Shown here piece by piece: positions 37,299 through 46,778 of a stretch of DNA of 64,000 nt. Under the pieces are notes generated by a model that was given only the letters and a program-made list of their open reading frames with translations, was not told the origin of the DNA and did not search any database. Source of the DNA: Neobacillus sp. CF12 (GTDB taxonomy: Bacteria > Bacillota > Bacilli > Bacillales > Cytobacillaceae). The position numbers were made by a program, and so were the translations under genes. The stretch covers positions 5,615,501 to 5,679,500 of the forward strand of contig NZ_JAUCEU010000007.1 of the NCBI RefSeq assembly GCF_030348765.1. Reading direction: 5' to 3'. Position 1 is the stretch's first letter. Each line of letters begins with the position of its first letter.

Positions 37299-38368
37299 TG
37301 GAATCCATTCACATACAAACGAGTTCCAAAAACTATGATGTGTTTGTTGGTAAGGATATTTTAAGAGAAATCAGCTTTTTTTTAAAAAATCATTTTCCTA
37401 ATTTAACTACAATATTAATGATTACAGATGAGACAGTTGGAAAAATCCATCTCGATAAGATTGTACCTCTTCTTTCTGAATGGGATCCTGTAATTTTTAC
37501 TGCTCCGAGCGGCGAAAAGGCAAAGACGTTTGAGGTATACTATAATGCTTTATCAATGGCATTAGAAAACCATCTAGATCGTAAATCTGTCATTCTAGCT
37601 TTTGGCGGAGGAGCTGTAGGTGATTTATCGGGGTTTGTCGCTGCATCATTCATGAGAGGCATTCCCTTTATCCAAATTCCGACGACCATTCTCGCACATG
37701 ATAGTGCCGTGGGTGGTAAAGTAGCGATTAATCATCCTCAAGGGAAAAATATGATTGGGGCTTTTCATCAGCCTGAGGCTGTTTTTTATGACCTTCAACT
37801 ACTCAATACGCTCCCTGAGCAAGAAGTTCGTTCTGGTTTTGCAGAGGTTATTAAACATGCACTTATTTATGACCTTGACTTTTATCATTGGTTGAAAAAA
37901 GAAATTCATCATCTTGATTCCTTAACTTCTGAACAATTATTTGAATCACTTACAAAAGGGATTAAAATAAAAAATGAATTTGTTTCAAAAGATGAAAAAG
38001 AGACAGGAATTCGTGCTTATCTCAATTTTGGGCATACATTAGGGCATGCAATTGAATCAGAAATGGGCTATGGTAATTTTACACATGGTGAAGCTGTAAT
38101 GATTGGAATGATTTTTGCATTAAAGCTAAGTAATGAGGTATCAGGTTTATCTTTTAAAACAGAAGAGTTTATAAGCTGGGTTCAGAAACTTGGTTATCAA
38201 ACTGAAATTCCCAGTCATTTGTCCATTGAGAGATTACTATCGAAAATGAAACAGGATAAAAAATCTTTAGGCGGATCAGTAAAATTTGTATTGTTAGAGC
38301 AAATAGGGAAACCAAAACTTCAGGAACTTTCTGATGACTTTTTACTAGGTCAGCTCAGAAACTTTTAA
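37298..38368 (+). CDS. aroB: 3-dehydroquinate synthase
   Basis: NAD- and metal-dependent second enzyme of the shikimate pathway. The 356 residues contain GGGAVGDLSGFVAASFMRG (about 103-121), the metal-binding His in NFGHTLGHAIE (about 244-254) and the THGEAVMIGM motif (about 263-272). TAATG overlap with aroC shows coupling. Confidence 0.97.
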   Translation: MESIHIQTSSKNYDVFVGKDILREISFFLKNHFPNLTTILMITDETVGKIHLDKIVPLLSEWDPVIFTAPSGEKAKTFEVYYNALSMALENHLDRKSVILAFGGGAVGDLSGFVAASFMRGIPFIQIPTTILAHDSAVGGKVAINHPQGKNMIGAFHQPEAVFYDLQLLNTLPEQEVRSGFAEVIKHALIYDLDFYHWLKKEIHHLDSLTSEQLFESLTKGIKIKNEFVSKDEKETGIRAYLNFGHTLGHAIESEMGYGNFTHGEAVMIGMIFALKLSNEVSGLSFKTEEFISWVQKLGYQTEIPSHLSIERLLSKMKQDKKSLGGSVKFVLLEQIGKPKLQELSDDFLLGQLRNF

Positions 38369-38386
38369 GAACTAGGGGGGCTTTTC

Positions 38387-38761
38387 ATGATTAGAGGGGT
38401 GAGGGGTGCAATCACCGTAGATTGCAATACCGAAGAGGCAATCATATCAGCAACAGAAGAGCTTTTGAAACATGTGATTGAGGGAAACAATATTCTTCCA
38501 GAGCAGGTAGCTTCTGTTTTTATTTCTACAACTGAAGATCTAAATGCAGCTTTCCCTGCTAAAGCGTTGCGTAAATTTGCTGGCTGGACTTACGTACCAG
38601 TCATGTGTATGAGGGAATTAGCAGTTCCAAATTCTTTACAAATGTGTGTTAGAGTCATGATGCATGTGGATACAGCAGTGCCGCAGGAAGAAATTGTTCA
38701 TGTTTATTTAGAAGGGGCAAAGGTGTTAAGACCTGATTTAGGCAATACCTTAGCTAAATAA
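38387..38761 (+). CDS. aroH: Chorismate mutase AroH
   Basis: Monofunctional trimeric mutase that turns chorismate into prephenate. The 124 residues carry the family landmarks RGVRGAITV (Arg7), the Glu/Cys site around residues 75-90 (MCMRELAVPNSLQMCVRVMMHV) and Tyr in HVYLEGAKVLRPD. In B. subtilis trpEDCFBA follows; here hisC starts 35 bp later. Confidence 0.96.
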   Translation: MIRGVRGAITVDCNTEEAIISATEELLKHVIEGNNILPEQVASVFISTTEDLNAAFPAKALRKFAGWTYVPVMCMRELAVPNSLQMCVRVMMHVDTAVPQEEIVHVYLEGAKVLRPDLGNTLAK

Positions 38762-38796
38762 ATACTGTATATCATCTTAAGGATGGAGTGGAGATA

Positions 38797-39909
38797 ATGA
38801 GATGGAAAAAGCAATTATTAACACTGACTCCCTATCAGCCAGGTAAATCAATAGAGTCAGTAAAAAAACAATATAACTTAGATGAGATTGTTAAGCTAGC
38901 ATCAAATGAGAATCCATTTGGATGTTCCAAACATGTTCTTTCCGCATTGCAAAATTCTCAGCCAGGCTTTGCTATCTATCCTGATGGGTATATGACCAAT
39001 TTACGGGAATCGGTAGCTTCATTTTTAAAAGTAAATCAAGATGAACTTATTTTCGGTAATGGTTCTGATAATATTATCCAAATCATTTCCAGATCTCTCC
39101 TGCACTCTGGAGCCAATACGGTAATGGCGACCCCATCCTTTTCGCAATATAAACATAATGCTGTGATAGAGGGAGCAGAGATAAGGGAAATTCCGCTGGT
39201 AAATGGTGAACATGATTTAGACAAAATGGCTGAAGCCGTTGATGAGAATACCAATGTTGTCTGGGTGTGCAGTCCAAATAATCCAACAGGTACATATGTA
39301 TCAGAAAATAAATTGCTTGCTTTTTTAGAAAAAGTTCCATCACATGTTTTAGTGGTACTTGATGAGGCGTATTTTGAGTATGTATTTGCAGACGATTACT
39401 ACGATTCCATAGAATTAACACGAAGGTATCCGAATCTTATTGTTTTAAGGACTTTTTCAAAAATATATGGTCTCGCTTCCTTAAGGGTCGGCTATGGTGT
39501 TGCCAACAAATCAATTGTTCAAGCTCTCGAACCTGCAAGGGAACCATTTAATGTGAATTCATTCGGTCAGGTTGCGGCTATTGCAGCAATTGGGGATCAA
39601 GAGTTTGTTCAAGACTGTAAGGAAAAGAACCAGCAAGGTTTAAATCAATTTTATGACTTTTGTAAACAACACGATTTAAGCTATTATCCTTCGCAAACTA
39701 ATTTTATTTTAATTGATATAAATGCTGATGCGAATGAAGGTTTCCAATTTTTATTAGAAAAAGGCTTTATCGTCAGATCAGGGAAGGCATTAGGATTTCC
39801 AACTTCATTAAGGATTACAGTTGGCTCAGCAGAGCAAAATGAAGGTGTACTTAAAGCACTTGGTGAATTTCTAAACGAACAAAGTACAGCGAAGCTCAAT
39901 AAAAAATAG
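38797..39909 (+). CDS. hisC: Histidinol-phosphate / aromatic aminotransferase
   Basis: PLP-dependent fold-type I aminotransferase. In Bacillus it serves both histidine synthesis and the last step of tyrosine and phenylalanine synthesis. ATG 38797 follows GGATGGAG. The 370 residues contain SNENPFG (about 36-42), CSPNNPTGT (about 155-163), DEAYFEY and the PLP lysine in RTFSKIYGLASLRVGYG (Lys about residue 224). Its place in the aro cluster supports the dual role. Confidence 0.95.
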   Translation: MRWKKQLLTLTPYQPGKSIESVKKQYNLDEIVKLASNENPFGCSKHVLSALQNSQPGFAIYPDGYMTNLRESVASFLKVNQDELIFGNGSDNIIQIISRSLLHSGANTVMATPSFSQYKHNAVIEGAEIREIPLVNGEHDLDKMAEAVDENTNVVWVCSPNNPTGTYVSENKLLAFLEKVPSHVLVVLDEAYFEYVFADDYYDSIELTRRYPNLIVLRTFSKIYGLASLRVGYGVANKSIVQALEPAREPFNVNSFGQVAAIAAIGDQEFVQDCKEKNQQGLNQFYDFCKQHDLSYYPSQTNFILIDINADANEGFQFLLEKGFIVRSGKALGFPTSLRITVGSAEQNEGVLKALGEFLNEQSTAKLNKK

Positions 39910-39920
39910 GGGGACTACCA

Positions 39921-41030
39921 ATGAATGGCCGAGTTTTTGTTATTGGGCTTGGGTTAATTGGCGGTTCTTTAGCTTTATGTATAAAGAAAGAACATAAAGA
40001 TGCCACCATAATTGGCTATGATATTCATCAAGAACAAGCTAAGCTTGCTAAAATGCTAGGTGTAATTGATGAAGTCGCTAGTCACATAGCAGAGGGTGCA
40101 AAAACGGCAGATATAATTATTATTTCTGCACCTGTAATTGAAACAGAAGCAATTATTCACCTATTGTCAGAGCAATTGTTAAATCCAGACGTAATTATTA
40201 CTGACACCGGGAGTACAAAAAGTAAAATTGTAGCCAATGCTGCATGCCTTAAGAAAAAAGGCTACACCTTTATTGGGGGACATCCAATGGCCGGTTCTCA
40301 CAAAAGTGGTGTATCAGCTGCTAAAGAATTTCTTTTCGAGAATGCCTTTTACCTCCTGACGCCAGAGGACCATATTGAGAGTTCAAAGGTAGAAAGATTA
40401 AAGAATTGGCTTAAAGGTACGAATGCAAAATTCTTAAGTGTTACCCCTGATACTCACGATTACCTAACGGGAATCGTTAGCCACTTCCCCCATATCATTG
40501 CGGCATCGATTGTCCGTCAAACGGAGAAGTTAGCGGGAGAAGAGAGTCTTATTCCCCGTTTAGCAGCCGGAGGATTTCGAGATATTACTAGGATTGCTTC
40601 TAGCAGCCCAGAAATGTGGAAGGACATTCTGCTTCATAATCGTGAGGTTCTGATAGAATTGATAGATAAGTGGAAGGAAGAAATGGATTGGGTGCAGGTA
40701 TTACTCCAACAAGAAAATAGTGAGGAAATCTTTAGCTATTTTCAGCAGGCTAAACAATTTCGCGATGGTCTGCCGATAAGAGAAAAAGGGGCTATACCTG
40801 CATTTTATGATCTGTTTGTTGATGTTCCGGATTATCCAGGTGTCATTTCTGAAATTACAGGGTACTTAGCGAAAGAAAATATTAGTATAACAAATATTCG
40901 AATATTGGAAACGCGAGAAGACGAGATTTACGGGGTACTAGTTATTAGTTTTCAAACCGAAGAAGATCGTGGACGGGCGAAAAAGTGTATCCATTACTGC
41001 TCAAACTTTGCTACCTCGATTGGAACTTAA
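39921..41030 (+). CDS. tyrA: Prephenate dehydrogenase
   Basis: NAD-dependent enzyme of tyrosine synthesis. The 369 residues begin with the Rossmann motif VIGLGLIGGSLAL (about 6-18); GGHPMAGSHKSG (about 117-128) is the active-site region. A C-terminal ACT domain (about 290-365, VDVPDYPGVISEITGYLAKENIS) suggests feedback control by an amino acid. Confidence 0.96.
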   Translation: MNGRVFVIGLGLIGGSLALCIKKEHKDATIIGYDIHQEQAKLAKMLGVIDEVASHIAEGAKTADIIIISAPVIETEAIIHLLSEQLLNPDVIITDTGSTKSKIVANAACLKKKGYTFIGGHPMAGSHKSGVSAAKEFLFENAFYLLTPEDHIESSKVERLKNWLKGTNAKFLSVTPDTHDYLTGIVSHFPHIIAASIVRQTEKLAGEESLIPRLAAGGFRDITRIASSSPEMWKDILLHNREVLIELIDKWKEEMDWVQVLLQQENSEEIFSYFQQAKQFRDGLPIREKGAIPAFYDLFVDVPDYPGVISEITGYLAKENISITNIRILETREDEIYGVLVISFQTEEDRGRAKKCIHYCSNFATSIGT

Positions 41031-41054
41031 TTTGATCTGAATATAGGTGATGAA

Positions 41055-42344
41055 ATGGAATTAAAAGAATTGCTGCCAACTATAAATGGTTTAAAGGGTG
41101 TAATTGATATACCTGGGGATAAATCAATCTCTCATCGTTCCGTTATGTTTGGGTCTATTGCTCAGGGTGTAACGAAGGTGACGAACTTTCTTCCAGGTGA
41201 TGATTGTTTAAGTACGATCTCCTGTTTTCGAAAGTTAGGGGTTGTAATTGAAGAGAATGAAAATGAATTAACCATATATGGGAACGGTTTTGATGGATTA
41301 AAGGAACCTGATGAAGTATTAGATGTGGGGAATTCTGGAACAACTATTCGATTATTATTAGGGATATTAGCGGGAAGACCATTCTTCTCTACATTAATTG
41401 GTGACCACTCGATAGGGAAAAGACCAATGACAAGGGTTACAGAACCACTAAGATCAATGGGTGCACAAATTGACGGTCGCAAGGATGGAGAATTTACTCC
41501 GCTTAGTATACGAGGTGGACATTTAAATCCGATCCACTATCAGATGCCTGTGGCAAGTGCTCAGGTGAAATCGGCTTTGATTCTTGCCGGTCTGCAAGCT
41601 GAGGGAGAATCAATCATCATCGAAAAAGCGGAATCGCGTGATCATACCGAAAGAATGATACGTAAATTTGGCGGTGAGGTTCAAAAGAATAATCGTACTA
41701 TTACAGTAAAAGGCGGTCAAAAGCTTATTGCGTCTGATGTTCTTGTGCCTGGGGATATTTCCTCAGCGGCTTTTTTCCTTGTTGCCGGGGCAATAGTTCC
41801 TGATAGTGAAATTGTTTTAAAGAATGTTGGCTTGAACCCTACCAGAACAGGTATCATTGAGATTATGAACAAAATGGGTGCCAATTTAGAGATTTATCAG
41901 GAAGAAGCATCTTCCTTTGAACCAGCCGGTGATATAACGGTTAAGACCTCAAGCCTTAGAGGAACGGTTATTGAAGGTGATGTGATCCCAAGACTAATTG
42001 ATGAAATCCCGATTATAGCTTTATTAGCAACACAAGCAGAAGGAACGACAATTATAAAAGATGCTTCTGAGCTTAAAGTTAAAGAAACAAATCGAATTGA
42101 CACAGTTGTCCAAGAGTTAACCAAGCTTGGTGCTTCAATTGAAGCGACAGATGACGGAATGATTATTCATGGTGGTTCTACTCTCACAGGTGGTACTGTA
42201 TCCAGTCATGGTGACCATAGAATAGGAATGATGCTCGCAATAGCTTCGCTGCTATGCAAGGACAAGGTGGTACTTGAAAATCCAGAAGCCATCTCCGTAT
42301 CATATCCAAACTTCTTCAATCATTTAAATCGCTTGAAAAAATAG
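41055..42344 (+). CDS. aroA: 3-phosphoshikimate 1-carboxyvinyltransferase (EPSP synthase)
   Basis: Sixth step of the shikimate pathway (aroE in B. subtilis). The 429 residues show [13 protein letters not shown] (about 20-32), [15 protein letters not shown] (about 90-104) and RIKETNR-like LKVKETNRI (about 338-346). The segment [11 protein letters not shown] has Ala in the position typical of glyphosate-tolerant type II enzymes, but this is an impression from motif context. Last gene of the supraoperon; a GC-rich repeat starts at its stop codon. Confidence 0.96.
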   Translation: MELKELLPTINGLKGVIDIPGDKSISHRSVMFGSIAQGVTKVTNFLPGDDCLSTISCFRKLGVVIEENENELTIYGNGFDGLKEPDEVLDVGNSGTTIRLLLGILAGRPFFSTLIGDHSIGKRPMTRVTEPLRSMGAQIDGRKDGEFTPLSIRGGHLNPIHYQMPVASAQVKSALILAGLQAEGESIIIEKAESRDHTERMIRKFGGEVQKNNRTITVKGGQKLIASDVLVPGDISSAAFFLVAGAIVPDSEIVLKNVGLNPTRTGIIEIMNKMGANLEIYQEEASSFEPAGDITVKTSSLRGTVIEGDVIPRLIDEIPIIALLATQAEGTTIIKDASELKVKETNRIDTVVQELTKLGASIEATDDGMIIHGGSTLTGGTVSSHGDHRIGMMLAIASLLCKDKVVLENPEAISVSYPNFFNHLNRLKK

Positions 42345-42645
42345 CTTTGTTAAAGCTAAATGATTATATTTGCACTCTGTTGATTTGCTCGGAAGGCACG
42401 AAGACTCCTCGAAAATGCTATCGCATTTTCTTCGTGCGCTGGCAGATTCGAGGAAGTAATTCAATGTCCTGCGGGAGGACGGAGCAGGGGGAGACCCCGC
42501 AGGCGCTTAAGCGCCGAGGAGGCTCCCCGGACCGTCCGCGGAAAGCGAAGTGCCTCGTGACAGGCAGATACCGCCTTTCACTGCGGTGCTTTTCCAAAGA
42601 AGCTTTCCTTAGTGGAGCGTAAATCAACAGACTAATTTACAAAGC
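42344..42645. repeat. GC-rich, multiply palindromic intergenic element
   Basis: The element is bounded by GCTTTGT (42344-42350) / ACAAAGC (42639-42645) and by the 11-bp inverted repeat TCTGTTGATTT (42376-42386) / AAATCAACAGA (42621-42631). Inside are nested hairpins: GCACGAAG..CTTCGTGC around AAAATGC/GCATTTT (42396-42437), CCTGCGGG/CCCGCAGG (42468-42503) and the palindrome GGCGCTTAAGCGCC (42502-42515). GC content is far above the flanks. It encodes no plausible protein. It resembles dispersed GC-rich repeats known in Bacillus genomes, a mobile miniature element or structured RNA; the class is not certain. Confidence 0.75.
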
Positions 42646-42647
42646 CA

Positions 42648-42683
42648 AAAATAAAAGCTGCCTTTGTGCAGCTTTTATTTTTT
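42648..42683 (+). terminator. Terminator after aroA and the GC-rich element
   Basis: Perfect 14-bp AAAATAAAAGCTGC/GCAGCTTTTATTTT hairpin with T run. Confidence 0.88.
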
Positions 42684-42749
42684 GTCATAGATTTTAAAGC
42701 TGCCACATAGCTTGTCTTTAAGAAGGAAAGCTTGGAAAGAGGTGGTAGG

Positions 42750-43652
42750 ATGGAATATATCATTGAAAATGCCAATATTCTCAAAGAAACAAAACTTACA
42801 AAAACATCGCTGCTGGTTAAAGGTAACCACATAGCCGCAAAGCAAGCACAAATTAATCATAATAGATTAATAAAAATGAATGCAGAATCTTTTATTATGA
42901 CCCCATCTTATGTACTGTTAGATACAAGTATACCTCTTAATGCCTCCTTTCAGGAATTTCGGAAATACATGATTGAGAAATTCCTTTTAAAAGGATGTAC
43001 TACATTCCTTACCTATATTTCCGTTTCTTACGAACGAGAATTAACGGAAAAAATAAAAGAAGCAAAAACAGCTCTCATTAATAGTCCAATCGATTATCTC
43101 ATCAGTGTTAAAATTCCACCACGCCTTTTAACTCCTTCTTTTATCAGGATATGTAAGAAAGAACGGGTTCCAGCAATCTTTATTGATGTTCATGATCTCG
43201 GTGAATTAGAAAAGATTCCATGGGGTTGGATTAAAGAAGCCCTGTTTCCATATAATTGTCCCCTCGTTCCAATAATTTCTAATGAGATAAAGAAGGAAGC
43301 AAGGAAGCCTTTGTCGAAATGGAAGATAATAATGGAAAATGAAAAAATCCCTTCATTTCTTGAGGAAATTACAGAGAATCACCCGATGTCCATTCTAGTG
43401 TTAAACAAACTAGGAATATATCCTCAAAAAGCTAGCCTCCTGCATGGAGCGGAAGTAAGCTATAATTTATTTTTTAAAGCTAGAGAAATCATGAATGTTG
43501 ATGAAGTGGAATTATTTCATTATCATAGTGATAGACTTGTAGTGACAGTAAACAAGGGCAAAGTAGTACGTGCAGGGGAAGAGGTTTTATTTAAACCTGG
43601 ATATGGAGAATATGTTAGGGTGCGAACCCCATCTTATTTTGCACTAAGTTAA
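42750..43652 (+). CDS. Amidohydrolase-like protein without metal-binding motif
   Basis: Protein of 300 residues that I do not recognise as a named gene. The N terminus (YIIENANILKETKLTKTSLL) and C terminus (VTVNKGKVVRAGEEVLFKPG) look like the two halves of the beta-sandwich that frames amidohydrolases such as dihydroorotase and imidazolonepropionase. The position where these have the HxH metal motif reads TPSYVLLDTSI (about residues 51-61), and no other HxH is seen. It may be a pseudoenzyme with a structural or binding role. ATG 42750 follows AAAGAGGTGG. It lies 26 bp before ypiA. Confidence 0.65.
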   Translation: MEYIIENANILKETKLTKTSLLVKGNHIAAKQAQINHNRLIKMNAESFIMTPSYVLLDTSIPLNASFQEFRKYMIEKFLLKGCTTFLTYISVSYERELTEKIKEAKTALINSPIDYLISVKIPPRLLTPSFIRICKKERVPAIFIDVHDLGELEKIPWGWIKEALFPYNCPLVPIISNEIKKEARKPLSKWKIIMENEKIPSFLEEITENHPMSILVLNKLGIYPQKASLLHGAEVSYNLFFKAREIMNVDEVELFHYHSDRLVVTVNKGKVVRAGEEVLFKPGYGEYVRVRTPSYFALS

Positions 43653-43678
43653 TCAAGGGAACCGAGAGGAAAGAGAAA

Positions 43679-44944
43679 ATGGACAGAGTAAATAAAATTA
43701 TTACAATGTTGGAAAACGGTCAACATAATGAAGCCATAAATGAATATAATGTTGTATTAACCAAAGGTCAGCCTGATGAAAAATTCCTTCTTGCTGAAGA
43801 AATGTTCCAGTTTGGATTTTTAACTGAATCAAAGGCGTTAGTTGAAAACTTATTGGCGATTTATCCTGAAGAGGGTGAACTCCTAGTCTTACTAGGTGAT
43901 ATTCTAGTTGAGTCTGGTGATGAGGAACAAGCAATTCTAGAATTAGAAAAAATCTCCGAACATGACCCCAGCTTTGGACAATCTCTTTTGCTGCTAGCGG
44001 ACCTTTATCAAGTTCAAGGGTTATATGAGGTATGTGAAAGAAAATTGCAGAAAGCAAAGGCAATCTTACCAGATGAGGTCATCATTGATTTTGCTCTTGG
44101 TGAACTCTATAGTGAACAAGGAGAAGTAAAGAAGGCATTGGAATCATATGAGACAGTCTTAAAGGAGTGCAATGAAATTGCAGGTGTAAGCATTTTTCAA
44201 CGAATAGCGGAGCTTTTAAGTGCCTCAGGCGAATTTGAAGAAGCTCTATTCTATTATGAGAAATCAATCAATGAGAAATTAGAGATTAATACGCTTTTTG
44301 GTTATGCATTTACCGCGCTTCAAGCAGGATATAATCGAACATCAATCGAGAAGTTTGAGGAATTGAAAGGATTGGACCCAGAATACCATTCCCTATATCT
44401 CCATTTAGCTAAGGCGTATGAACGGGAAGAAGAACTGGAAAATAGCTTAACTGTTATACAAGAAGGTATTAAGCAGGATGAATTTAATAAAGATTTATTT
44501 TTCTTCGGTGGCAAAATTGCCATTAAACTCGCAAAACCTGAGCTTGCCGAACAATATTTCCGCGAGGCACTTGCATTAGATCCAGGCTTTACAGAAGCAG
44601 CCCTTACACTTAATAAACTCTTTTTTCAGCAAGAAAGGTATGAAGCAGTCATTGATTTAATCTCACAGCTGGACTTTGTAGATGATGAGGAGCCCCAACT
44701 TTTATGGGATGCCGCCCTTGCTTATGATAAGTTAGAGGAATATTCCGATGCATTAGACAAATATGAGAGTGCATATACTTTCTTTAAGAATAATGAAGCA
44801 TTTATGAACGATTATGGTTATTTTTTAATTGAGGAAGGAAAAAACGACCTTGCTGCCGAAATTTTTAAACAGTTACAAAAAGGTGATCCAACAAATGGGG
44901 AATATGCTGATTTGCTTGACCGTCTATTAAGTAGAGAGAATTAA
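43679..44944 (+). CDS. ypiA: TPR-repeat protein YpiA
   Basis: Cytosolic protein of 421 residues built of about eleven tetratricopeptide repeats (for example LLVLLGDILVESGDEEQAIL and PELAEQYFREALALDPGF). TPR arrays mediate protein-protein contact; the partner is unknown. Place after the aro genes and before ypiB equals B. subtilis. The acidic composition is typical. Confidence 0.88.
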   Translation: MDRVNKIITMLENGQHNEAINEYNVVLTKGQPDEKFLLAEEMFQFGFLTESKALVENLLAIYPEEGELLVLLGDILVESGDEEQAILELEKISEHDPSFGQSLLLLADLYQVQGLYEVCERKLQKAKAILPDEVIIDFALGELYSEQGEVKKALESYETVLKECNEIAGVSIFQRIAELLSASGEFEEALFYYEKSINEKLEINTLFGYAFTALQAGYNRTSIEKFEELKGLDPEYHSLYLHLAKAYEREEELENSLTVIQEGIKQDEFNKDLFFFGGKIAIKLAKPELAEQYFREALALDPGFTEAALTLNKLFFQQERYEAVIDLISQLDFVDDEEPQLLWDAALAYDKLEEYSDALDKYESAYTFFKNNEAFMNDYGYFLIEEGKNDLAAEIFKQLQKGDPTNGEYADLLDRLLSREN

Positions 44945-44980
44945 TAAAAATGCTGAATATACAGAGGAGGGAAACTATAT

Positions 44981-45547
44981 ATGGCAACCCCTGTTTCTGT
45001 CAACGAGAAAAAGGACTTTATTCGTTGGTTTTTAAATCATTATCAATTAAAAAGAAGAGAATGTGTTTGGATTCTTAATTATTTAATGAGTCACGACCAA
45101 TTAATGGAGAAGGTTCATTTTGTAGAGCAAGCACAGTATTGTCCGCGCGGTTTGATTATGTCAACTCACTGCGTTGATAAAGTACCATTTCGCTTTTATA
45201 AGGAAAATGTTATGACAACTGATGCTGAAAAATCCTTTCATGATATTCGGTTAAATCGTGACGAAGATATTTTTATTCAATTAAACTTTCATGCTTCTAA
45301 TCAAGCGCATCAATATGCGGCAGTATTAGAAGAAAATCCATTTGTTCCCAAACACCTTCAAGTAAATGAAAAAGACGGTATTGTAGCAGAACAATTTTTA
45401 CAAAACAGTATTGAGCGGTTTCAACGAGAAAAGCTGCTTCAATTAATTGATGAAGCACTTGATAAGCAGGATAAAATTGCTTTTAGTGCATTAACAGAAA
45501 AGCTAAATCAACTAAAAGAAGCAGAGAAAAATGGAAGCTTGCGCTAA
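44981..45547 (+). CDS. ypiB: UPF0302 family protein YpiB
   Basis: Protein of 188 residues. The N-terminal domain (about 1-110, [20 protein letters not shown]) is followed by a C-terminal helical IDEAL-type segment (about 148-185, [25 protein letters not shown]) often found in Bacillus proteins such as ComK-related regulators. Function is unknown. The ATG follows GAGGAGGG. Confidence 0.88.
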   Translation: MATPVSVNEKKDFIRWFLNHYQLKRRECVWILNYLMSHDQLMEKVHFVEQAQYCPRGLIMSTHCVDKVPFRFYKENVMTTDAEKSFHDIRLNRDEDIFIQLNFHASNQAHQYAAVLEENPFVPKHLQVNEKDGIVAEQFLQNSIERFQREKLLQLIDEALDKQDKIAFSALTEKLNQLKEAEKNGSLR

Positions 45548-45564
45548 GCAGGCTTCCATTTTTG
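45528..45564 (+). terminator. Terminator overlapping the ypiB stop
   Basis: AAAATGGAAGC/GCTTCCATTTT stem with the ypiB stop codon in the loop and a T run. Confidence 0.82.
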
Positions 45565-45660
45565 TATGGTTAATGAAATCTTTTCCCAATTTTCCTTTTA
45601 TATTTTATTTGAAAAAATGATATGATAGATGTAATGATGAAAAAAGGGTTGGTGTCATAA

Positions 45661-46125
45661 ATGAAGTGGGTTTCAAAGGATATAGAAACATATTTAACGG
45701 CAAAGGAATACGTGGATACAGCAGTTATCCCCTTATACTCTGTATCATTAGGGAATGAAATGTTGCAATCAGCCTCAAGCGCTGAATTTATTACGTTACT
45801 TACCAACTACTTAGAAAGACAATTTACTGGAAGACTCTTGTTGGTTCCACCTTTTACATACTTAAAGAATGATAATCCAGAAGGTATTATTCTGCAGTTG
45901 AAGAAATGGGAAGATAATATTGAGAAGAACGAGTTTAAACATATTTTTTACATAACGTCAGAGAGCGATTGGAAAATGTATGAGAATCAGCTTTCAGGTT
46001 CACTTATCTGGCTTCCGGCCCTTCCACTTGAACATTTGAGTGATTCCCAAAAGGTTTCCATGATTGAGAGCCAGGTAAAGCAGCTGTTGAGCCTTTTTAC
46101 GCAAAAATGGCATGAAAATTTGTAA
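45661..46125 (+). CDS. ypiF: YpiF (DUF2487-like)
   Basis: Cytosolic protein of 154 residues with no catalytic motif I recognise (KDIETYLTAKEYVDTAVIPL). It is located directly before qcrABC, as in B. subtilis ypiF. Function is unknown; conserved linkage to the bc complex is the only clue. Confidence 0.82.
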   Translation: MKWVSKDIETYLTAKEYVDTAVIPLYSVSLGNEMLQSASSAEFITLLTNYLERQFTGRLLLVPPFTYLKNDNPEGIILQLKKWEDNIEKNEFKHIFYITSESDWKMYENQLSGSLIWLPALPLEHLSDSQKVSMIESQVKQLLSLFTQKWHENL

Positions 46126-46163
46126 TTCTTTGCGGTTTAACATGTTTTTAAAATAGTATGATA

Positions 46164-46192
46164 TTGACCTAGGATTAAGATTGATATATCAT
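46164..46192 (+). promoter_or_regulatory. SigA-type promoter of qcrABC
   Basis: TTGACC (46164-46169) and TATCAT (46187-46192), 17-nt spacer, 73 bp before qcrA. Confidence 0.5.
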
Positions 46193-46265
46193 GGTTATGT
46201 CCTAGTTTTATATGTGTTTAATTTATGTCCGATGGACTTAACTTGTGAATAGAGGGGGGATAAGC

Positions 46266-46775
46266 ATGAGTAAGCATCGCGTATCAAGAAGACAATTTTT
46301 AACTTACACACTTACAGGTGTAGGGGGATTTATGGCAGCAGGAATGTTAATGCCAATGGTTCGTTTTGCAATTGATCCAGTATTAACTGCAGAAGCAGGT
46401 GGAGATTTTATTGCAACTCCATTGAAGATTTCCGACATTACTTCAGAACCACAACGAGTTGATTTCACGTTTGAGCAAAAGGATGCTTGGTATACTTCAG
46501 ACGTTACAAATACTGCCTGGGTTTATAAGGATGAACAGGATAACATAGTTGCCCTATCTCCAGTCTGTAAACATTTAGGCTGTACAGTTGCTTGGGGTAC
46601 TGATAAAGCACATCCTGACGAATTTTTCTGTCCATGTCACTTTGGACGATATACAAAGGATGGAACAAACGTTAAAGGGACTCCACCAATTGCACCACTG
46701 GATGTATATCCATTACAAGAAAAAGACGGTTTACTTTATTTAGGTAAAGCTGAGCCTAAGACAAAGGAGGCGTAA
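46266..46775 (+). CDS. qcrA: Menaquinol:cytochrome c reductase Rieske iron-sulfur subunit
   Basis: Carries the [2Fe-2S] centre of the bc complex. ATG 46266 follows AGAGGGGGGAT. Residues about 5-30 hold a twin-arginine-like SRRQFLT motif and a membrane helix (GVGGFMAAGMLMPMVRFAI), typical for Rieske export by Tat. Cluster ligands are in CKHLGC (about residues 102-107) and CPCHFG (about 124-129). 169 residues. First gene of qcrABC. Confidence 0.96.
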   Translation: MSKHRVSRRQFLTYTLTGVGGFMAAGMLMPMVRFAIDPVLTAEAGGDFIATPLKISDITSEPQRVDFTFEQKDAWYTSDVTNTAWVYKDEQDNIVALSPVCKHLGCTVAWGTDKAHPDEFFCPCHFGRYTKDGTNVKGTPPIAPLDVYPLQEKDGLLYLGKAEPKTKEA

Positions 46776-46778
46776 TCA

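Noticed and set aside
42347..42622. 91-codon open frame across the GC-rich element
   Set aside because: Composition follows the palindromes, there is no ribosome site, and the sequence RRGGSPDRPRKAKC is typical of chance translation of this repeat class.
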